Shown in pieces: positions 59,137 to 64,000 of a stretch of DNA of 64,000 nucleotides (the stretch's first letter is position 1; each line of letters starts with the position of its first letter). Source of the stretch: Croceibacterium xixiisoli (lineage in GTDB: Bacteria; Pseudomonadota; Alphaproteobacteria; Sphingomonadales; Sphingomonadaceae). The position numbers and the translations under genes are program-made. Below the pieces are notes generated by a model. It was not told the DNA's origin, searched no databases, and saw nothing but the letters and a program-made list of their open reading frames with translations. The DNA is taken from positions 1,674,001 through 1,738,000 of the forward strand of contig NZ_WTYJ01000001.1 of assembly GCF_009827305.1 (NCBI RefSeq). Direction: 5' to 3'.

Positions 59137-59861
59137 TCGGCGACCCGGACCATCACCGACGGCCCCTGATCGCCGTCAACGATGTCCAGCATCTCGAAGA
59201 TGGCGTGTTGGACAAGATTGCCCATCCGACCTTCCCCTGCGTCGGCGCCAAATCGGCGCTCGCCCGTGGAACCTTGAAGATCATGGCATGCCATTCGCTC
59301 GTGAGTGGGTGGGACGATGTGCGCATCCATCGCACGCTGCTGGATTGGGCCGCCGATTATCGGACGGATCCGAAGGGCTTGCGCAGCCTGGCCGTGGTCT
59401 TCGAAGGCCCGCTGACGCTGGATGAGGCGGACTTCGAAAAGGCGATGTGGGAACGCATTCAGTCTTTTTCCGACAAGGACCATTGGCTGGGCCAGCCCTT
59501 TGATCACCGGGTGAGCCCCGATCCCGAAGATCCCCATTTCTCCCTCAGCTTCGGCGGGGAGGCATTCTTTGTGGTCGGCCTGCACCCCAACGCATCCCGC
59601 CCAGCCAGACGCTTCCCGTCACCGACGCTGGTGTTCAATCTGCACGATCAGTTCGAACACTTGCGGGAAGAGGGGAAATACGAACGCATGCGGGAAAAAA
59701 TCCTCGAACGCGATCGGGAGATCGCCGGGGACATCAACCCCATGCTGGCGCGTCACGGAGAGCTGAGCGAAGCCCGGCAATACAGCGGCCGGCAGGTTGC
59801 AGCCGATTGGCACTGCCCGTTCAGGGATCCCCGACGGAAAAGCACTCACGGAAGCGATTGA
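59133..59861 (+). CDS. GntA / YqcI-YcgG family protein
   Basis: 242 residues from an ATG that overlaps the SDR stop. FPCVGAKSALARGTL, the HPNASRPARRFPSPTLVFNLHDQFE segment and EARQYSGR near the end match the YqcI/YcgG family, whose member GntA is a heme-dependent N-hydroxylase in guanitoxin biosynthesis. Most relatives have no known substrate. The operon has no other guanitoxin genes, so a different N-hydroxylation is more likely. Confidence 0.8.
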   Translation: MIGDPDHHRRPLIAVNDVQHLEDGVLDKIAHPTFPCVGAKSALARGTLKIMACHSLVSGWDDVRIHRTLLDWAADYRTDPKGLRSLAVVFEGPLTLDEADFEKAMWERIQSFSDKDHWLGQPFDHRVSPDPEDPHFSLSFGGEAFFVVGLHPNASRPARRFPSPTLVFNLHDQFEHLREEGKYERMREKILERDREIAGDINPMLARHGELSEARQYSGRQVAADWHCPFRDPRRKSTHGSD

Positions 59862-60057
59862 AGCCCGCCTTTGCCTTGGGCGGTGGCTCGCTGTGCCGGA
59901 CAGGATTCCACCGTAGGAAGTCGGGCTTGGCCTGCGGCTGTTACCGGGAGGCCGAGGCGCGATAGCCGGAAGATTTGAGTATTGCGTCCCCGGAATTCCC
60001 GCGAAGATCAGATTCATCGTTCATGTCCCAGCAAAGACATAGCATGAGTGCCATGAA
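59862..60057. other. intergenic region at the host/island border
   Basis: About 196 bp without a gene. It holds a second copy of the 25-base element at 59975-59999. The base composition falls at its right end where the island genes begin. No terminator hairpin was clear by eye. Confidence 0.35.
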
Positions 60058-61152
60058 TTACGCGATATCAGAGGCTAATGCTGTTTTCTGAGGAGCAAAT
60101 ACAGGGCTTCCGCCTTCCGCAAGCGCTGCCTTCACATCATCGACCGATCCAAATAGGAACTCGTCTAGCGCGATCGTACGGCCATGTTCAGTCTTTTGGA
60201 TCCTCCCTATGTAAGCAAATCCACCGTCGGCACTTAACGCGGGCACGATCTCAGCTTCGACCACTCGTTTCAGCGCGGCCTGCTCATCAAAATCATTGAC
60301 TAGGTTGAGCAATTCTCGCCCTGCATTGGTCAATCGTAGAACTCTAATTTTCAGCCTTTCTGTGCCTGCGGATGGAGGCAGTCGCCCAGCAGCCGCATAA
60401 CTTGTGCCCCACATGATAAAGCGACCGTTGGGCTCAATTGTAATAGTTCTGACGACCTCGTCGGCGCTGTCGTGGAGAAGGCCAACCTCAATTAACCTTG
60501 AAAGCTGGAAAAACAATTCGCCTTCATTCCAAATTAGGCTGGGATCTTGGTAAAGAAAAGATTCTTCAAATGCGAGCTTACTTAACTTTTGGAACCATTC
60601 AGCGGAGATTGGGTCTATTTCGGCAATTATGCGCAGTGTTCGCACGGAATAGCGCCCAGGACGGCTAACTTCCCCCGCCAAAACGCGACCCCATAGCTGC
60701 TGCATCCGTTCTGAGGATGCGTCTTCCGCTAGACGTTCAAATAGGTTGAGCCAGTCATCTGCGATGATTTCCTCTTTTGGTTGAGGCTGCACATTATCTC
60801 TATCGGTGTCTCGAGACATCTCTTCGACGAACACTGAGGCAACAGCTTCACGATTGACTTGCTTTCTGTAGGCACCGCGCAACAAGCTTTCCATGGCTCG
60901 GTTTATTATTTCGGGTTCTCCGGAAGCTGTCTTCGCCACAGTCCCAGCAATGGCGTCATCAACCAGCATCAAAGCTGCCGTCTTCGATTCAATTTTCGCA
61001 CGCTGCTGGTTCAACCATGCCACTGGCACATCAACGGCCGCTCCTATCAAACGGTCCAAAGCCTTGATGGAAGCTGGCACCAACGCAGCCGGAATTCCTG
61101 CCAAAGTGGCTGCTGCGACAGGGGAATTTGTTTCGGGTACGATATCGCTCAT
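60058..61152 (-). CDS. DUF2806/Abi-alpha-like protein
   Basis: 364 residues from ATG. The N-terminus has an Ala-rich helix (ATLAGIPAALVPASIKALDRLIGAAVDVPVAWLNQ). About residues 125-175 read EEIIADDWLNLFERLAEDASSERMQQLWGRVLAGEVSRPGRYSVRTL, the pattern I know from DUF2806 and, less closely, DUF4393/Abi-alpha proteins. A winged-helix-like end follows. It lies 94 bp after an OLD-type ATPase on the same strand, pointing to a two-gene defence operon. Confidence 0.65.
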   Translation of the reverse strand: MSDIVPETNSPVAAATLAGIPAALVPASIKALDRLIGAAVDVPVAWLNQQRAKIESKTAALMLVDDAIAGTVAKTASGEPEIINRAMESLLRGAYRKQVNREAVASVFVEEMSRDTDRDNVQPQPKEEIIADDWLNLFERLAEDASSERMQQLWGRVLAGEVSRPGRYSVRTLRIIAEIDPISAEWFQKLSKLAFEESFLYQDPSLIWNEGELFFQLSRLIEVGLLHDSADEVVRTITIEPNGRFIMWGTSYAAAGRLPPSAGTERLKIRVLRLTNAGRELLNLVNDFDEQAALKRVVEAEIVPALSADGGFAYIGRIQKTEHGRTIALDEFLFGSVDDVKAALAEGGSPVFAPQKTALASDIA

Positions 61153-61246
61153 CGATTTTATCCGGTCTCTTTAAACACCAAGCCATTTCTGGTACTTGTG
61201 CATCACCTTCGGACCAAAGCAGACCTGTGCTGCCTGGATTTCACAT

Positions 61247-63037
61247 CTATCGGTTTGCTCTCTCGATCATGACGACGATCTCTCTGATGCGTTTCTTCAA
61301 ATCCAGCGGATCGAGCGTGACCCTGCCGCTCTCCACAACATGTCGTGCGACCTTCACCTTGTCGACATTAGTTTCAGCGCTCTTGGTGGCAATCTTGCTT
61401 GCAGCCTTTTTATCTGCCCTTCGCTTATAATGAAGCGCGTGATCGTATGGCCCGCCGCTCAAGGGTGCCTCGTAAGTATTACTATGAACCATTTTGACAG
61501 CATCTTGGAGAACGGAAAAATCGATGTAATTCTCGACCTCTCGTCCTTTGGTGACCCAAGCAATCCCACCATGTTTTGCGAAATCATTCACAAGGCGCCT
61601 TTTGGTGGCATTTATCCCGGTTCTCATATTCTGTTTATCACTATCGATCATTACTCCAAGATTGCGGTTTAGGGCACGTAGCTCGACAAATTCCGTTACT
61701 TCATCATCATCTCCAGAAAGGTGGCTCAGCAATCTGCCGCCATAAAACATAATCGAGTAATGGATACCCTCTATGAGATCGGGATTGGCGAGACTGATCC
61801 AGTGTTGCAGGTAGATGCGATCTGATGGCCCTTCGACCCAGATCACTGCGTTAGCCTGAATTATATCTGATGCGCGATGTCCAAGATCTGCACAGATTGC
61901 ATACCGCTCTTGGTTTAATTTTGCGGCGCTCACACGAGTTAGTCCATTTTCTTGTGCGACATGGAAGATCGCTGCGCCTTCCGTGTCGATGAAAGCAGCC
62001 GAGTGCGTAGCAATAAAATACTGGTTTTCAGTATTTTCTTTCAAATATCGAATCAGCTTGCGTTGTAGAAGAGGATGGAGATGAATCTCGGGCTCTTCGA
62101 TGCAAATGATCTCGTGATTGGTTAAGGTACAGAAGGAAGCGATCATCACAACTTCCTGGATGCCGGTGCCGAGAGATCGCAAAGGCAGTACACGGCCGTC
62201 CATATGCACTAGGACGTGAGCTTTCGAATTTGGTATTTCAATCTTTGCATCCAGACGGTCCGTGACGGACTTCAGGAAGTTGTTGATGCTATCGAAAACT
62301 TGCCGATCTTTGAGATGATCTAAGTCCGGGTTCTGGATCGACGCTAGGCGATCTATAAGGCCTGCACCGCTGAAGTCAGCAAACTCAGTACCAGTCGGAC
62401 CAATTTCTCTGATAGCGGGGATCAGCTTGGTTTCTGGTAACTCACCGATTGGCATACACGCCGTTATTTTTTTTATTAAGTCGGGGATATACCGCTTTTT
62501 GACATCTTCCTGATAGACTTGGCTGGGGCGATGGTTCTGGTTACCCTCTGTCTGCATGAAAGCACATAGACGCATCCAGTCATTGTGTGGGAACAGCGCA
62601 TATATAGCATCAACGTCAAAGCGCATTTTGACGTAGCGATCTTCGTAAGGGACCGACCCATCGATCCACAAAAATCCATATTCTTCTAAGTATCTAAACA
62701 GTTGTTCAACTACTATCTTTTTCCCGCTTTGCTCGATGTAAGGATGCCGGCTGTAAAATTTTTCTTGGACGCGCTTTGCGGTGAAGCCGATGCTCATGCC
62801 GATTTTCGCCCCAGATATGCCACCATGCGCTTCAAGCACATCTACGGCCCCGCCATTTTTTGCGTACTTGCTACGCTTATCGATGGGTAAGTAGGTGCTG
62901 ATAAAGTTGAGAACGATGGACTTGCCGGAATTGTTTGCGCCGATGAAAAAATTGAAATCCTTGAAGTCAAACATGTGTTGCTCTTCACGAATTCCACGAT
63001 AGTTCTCTAAAGCTAGTGCTTCTAAAAAAACTGGCAT
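61247..63037 (-). CDS. OLD-family ATPase with TOPRIM nuclease domain
   Basis: 596 residues from ATG (MPVFLEALALENYRGI); a GTG 30 codons upstream is an alternative. Walker A is GANNSGKS (33-40), a signature-like LGTGIQE lies near 289-295, Walker B is ICIEEPE (311-317) and ATHS near 343 is the switch His. The TOPRIM domain has VEGPSD (401-406) and IDSDK near 464-468. This is the overcoming-lysogenisation-defect type layout (class 1/2 OLD, GajA relatives), which acts in phage defence. G+C is lower than the host genes. Confidence 0.85.
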   Translation of the reverse strand: MPVFLEALALENYRGIREEQHMFDFKDFNFFIGANNSGKSIVLNFISTYLPIDKRSKYAKNGGAVDVLEAHGGISGAKIGMSIGFTAKRVQEKFYSRHPYIEQSGKKIVVEQLFRYLEEYGFLWIDGSVPYEDRYVKMRFDVDAIYALFPHNDWMRLCAFMQTEGNQNHRPSQVYQEDVKKRYIPDLIKKITACMPIGELPETKLIPAIREIGPTGTEFADFSGAGLIDRLASIQNPDLDHLKDRQVFDSINNFLKSVTDRLDAKIEIPNSKAHVLVHMDGRVLPLRSLGTGIQEVVMIASFCTLTNHEIICIEEPEIHLHPLLQRKLIRYLKENTENQYFIATHSAAFIDTEGAAIFHVAQENGLTRVSAAKLNQERYAICADLGHRASDIIQANAVIWVEGPSDRIYLQHWISLANPDLIEGIHYSIMFYGGRLLSHLSGDDDEVTEFVELRALNRNLGVMIDSDKQNMRTGINATKRRLVNDFAKHGGIAWVTKGREVENYIDFSVLQDAVKMVHSNTYEAPLSGGPYDHALHYKRRADKKAASKIATKSAETNVDKVKVARHVVESGRVTLDPLDLKKRIREIVVMIERANR

Positions 63038-63240
63038 CGCGCGCTCGTCCTCATTGAATATTGGGCTAACGCCCTTGTTGGCTGTCTGCTTATGAAATCG
63101 GTAATAAGCCGGGAAAGATTGCCTCACCCGGCTCTTTTTTCTGCAGACGATGATCGGCTAATTAATTTCACATTTGTGCTTGTTTTGCTGCACGTCACGG
63201 TGCCCCCGACGCTTTAAACAAGCACTTCAAACTAACCCGT

Positions 63241-63840
63241 TCAATGGGTACTTGCGTCGGTATTTCGCTTTCTGCGCGCCAGCTTCTTGAGGCGACCGAG
63301 CAGCTGCCGGCCGGTCGCGTCGCTCGGATCCAGCACATCCACCGGCTCAGCGTCAGCCGCGGCGCCGGGGATCGTGGCGCGAACCATTTTATAGGCCGCG
63401 CGGTTGAACGCCCGGGCGTGATAGGCAAACCATCCCGCGCTGCCGACTGCATAGGCTACCGAAGCGGCGGCAATAGCCGGATGGGCTTTCACAACTTTTG
63501 GGCCCAGGGTGACCAATGCAAGGGTAGACGCGGCCAGATGACCCTGCTCGGCCTTCGCTGATTCCGAACTTGAGCTCGCGGCGCCCGGCATATTGAAGCC
63601 GACCGCAGCCTTGGCGATATTCAGGGCATTAGCAATGCCGTGGTGCAGATCATCAGCGATGACCGGCTGCAATTGCATCTTCTGGCTATCGGTCAAACCA
63701 TACACCGCAGCGATCTCGGTCACGACATCCGCCAATCGCTCCTGCCCAAGTGTCAGCGCCTTGAAGGCTGTTGAACCGCTACGCTTGGCGATCAGCCAGG
63801 AAGCCTGCCGGTGAATTGCATCCAGTTCCTCAAGCGTCAC
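63241..63840 (-). CDS. island protein with alanine-rich hydrophobic segment
   Basis: 199 residues from GTG behind AAGGGGG. Helical N-terminus (TLEELDAIHRQASWLIAKRSG, ALTLGQERLADVVTEIAAVYG), then a weakly hydrophobic Ala-rich stretch (HLAASTLALVTLGPKVVKAHPAIAAASVAYAVGSAGWFAYHA) and a basic end (LLGRLKKLARRKRN). The N-terminal motif GLTDSQKMQLQPVIADDLHHGI looks like a partner-binding helix. It follows the next gene by 30 bases and is probably in the same operon. No family recognised. Confidence 0.55.
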   Translation of the reverse strand: MTLEELDAIHRQASWLIAKRSGSTAFKALTLGQERLADVVTEIAAVYGLTDSQKMQLQPVIADDLHHGIANALNIAKAAVGFNMPGAASSSSESAKAEQGHLAASTLALVTLGPKVVKAHPAIAAASVAYAVGSAGWFAYHARAFNRAAYKMVRATIPGAAADAEPVDVLDPSDATGRQLLGRLKKLARRKRNTDASTH

Positions 63841-63870
63841 TTATGTTTCCCCCTTGGTACATCCCCAGCT

Positions 63871-64000
63871 TTATTCGCAGCGGTTATGGTTGTGGACTGC
63901 CGCTTGAGCCTCACTTGCCAGCGCTCGACCGATTTGAAGCAGAGCGTCCCTGTTCTTCGGCGAGAGAGCCCTCAACACATCGACCCAATCAGTCTCCAGC
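63871..64000 (-). CDS. C-terminal end of a gene, HTH-regulator-like tail (5' end outside window)
   Basis: The last 42 codons end at TAA (63873-63871). They read TDWVDVLRALSPKNRDALLQIGRALASEAQAAVHNH, a helical tail like those after XRE-type helix-turn-helix domains. It is upstream of the 199-residue gene on the same strand. The rest lies beyond the window, so identity is uncertain. Confidence 0.45.
   Translation of the reverse strand, partial: LETDWVDVLRALSPKNRDALLQIGRALASEAQAAVHNHNRCE

Noticed and set aside
59133-59861. Guanitoxin biosynthesis locus
   Set aside because: Only the GntA-like gene is present; none of the neighbouring genes looks like other guanitoxin genes.

Overview
The window (about 64% G+C by eye) reads as a chromosome segment of an alphaproteobacterium, most likely a sphingomonad (Sphingomonadales). 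Support: a CpdR-type response regulator next to an N-formylglutamate amidohydrolase gene, a SapC-family protein, a TonB-dependent receptor, and dense GTGA/ATGA-coupled phage genes of the kind seen in sphingomonad prophages. The species cannot be named from sequence alone.

Positions 1 to about 47,300 are one lambda-like siphophage prophage. Its right end is fixed by a tyrosine integrase (45932-47251), a terminator and the 3' end of an intact tRNA-Val(GAC). The left attachment site was not found and probably lies outside the window, because a P63C-domain phage gene runs off the left edge. The left arm is transcribed leftwards: cro-like regulator, small coupled genes, RuvC-like resolvase, PAPS-reductase-like PP-loop protein, two adenine-methylase-like proteins and a DUF1376 replication protein. 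Next come terminase, portal, S49 protease, decoration, capsid E, tail tube, a -1 frameshifted tail chaperone pair, tape measure, hub, a repeat-bearing SGNH tail protein, and a lysis cassette with nested Rz/Rz1. Last is an O-acyltransferase that may change the host surface.

The right arm (36144 onward) is transcribed rightwards: many small coupled genes, a coiled-coil protein, RecT, an ASCH-like protein, a C5 cytosine methyltransferase with an unusual repeat domain, zinc-finger proteins and the integrase. A CI/LexA-like repressor (34932-35594) and a HIRAN-domain gene lie between the arms. Five copies of one operator (AACACC-N5-GGTGTT) sit in two clusters, one over each early promoter, so one repressor probably silences both arms.

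Positions 47,300-59,861 are host genes: tRNA-Val, cpdR, N-formylglutamate amidohydrolase, a probable small RNA with an anti-Shine-Dalgarno CCUCCC segment, a SapC-family gene, a FAD-linked 2-hydroxyacid dehydrogenase, a secreted protein, a DEAD-box helicase, a ZnuD-like TonB receptor with a His/Cys-rich loop, and a four-gene operon (SRPBCC, zinc alcohol dehydrogenase, SDR, GntA/YqcI-YcgG).

Positions about 60,000-64,000 are a more A+T-rich island. It carries a two-gene candidate anti-phage operon, an OLD-type ATPase-TOPRIM nuclease followed by a DUF2806/Abi-alpha-like protein, then an alanine-rich hydrophobic protein and the tail of another gene at the right edge.
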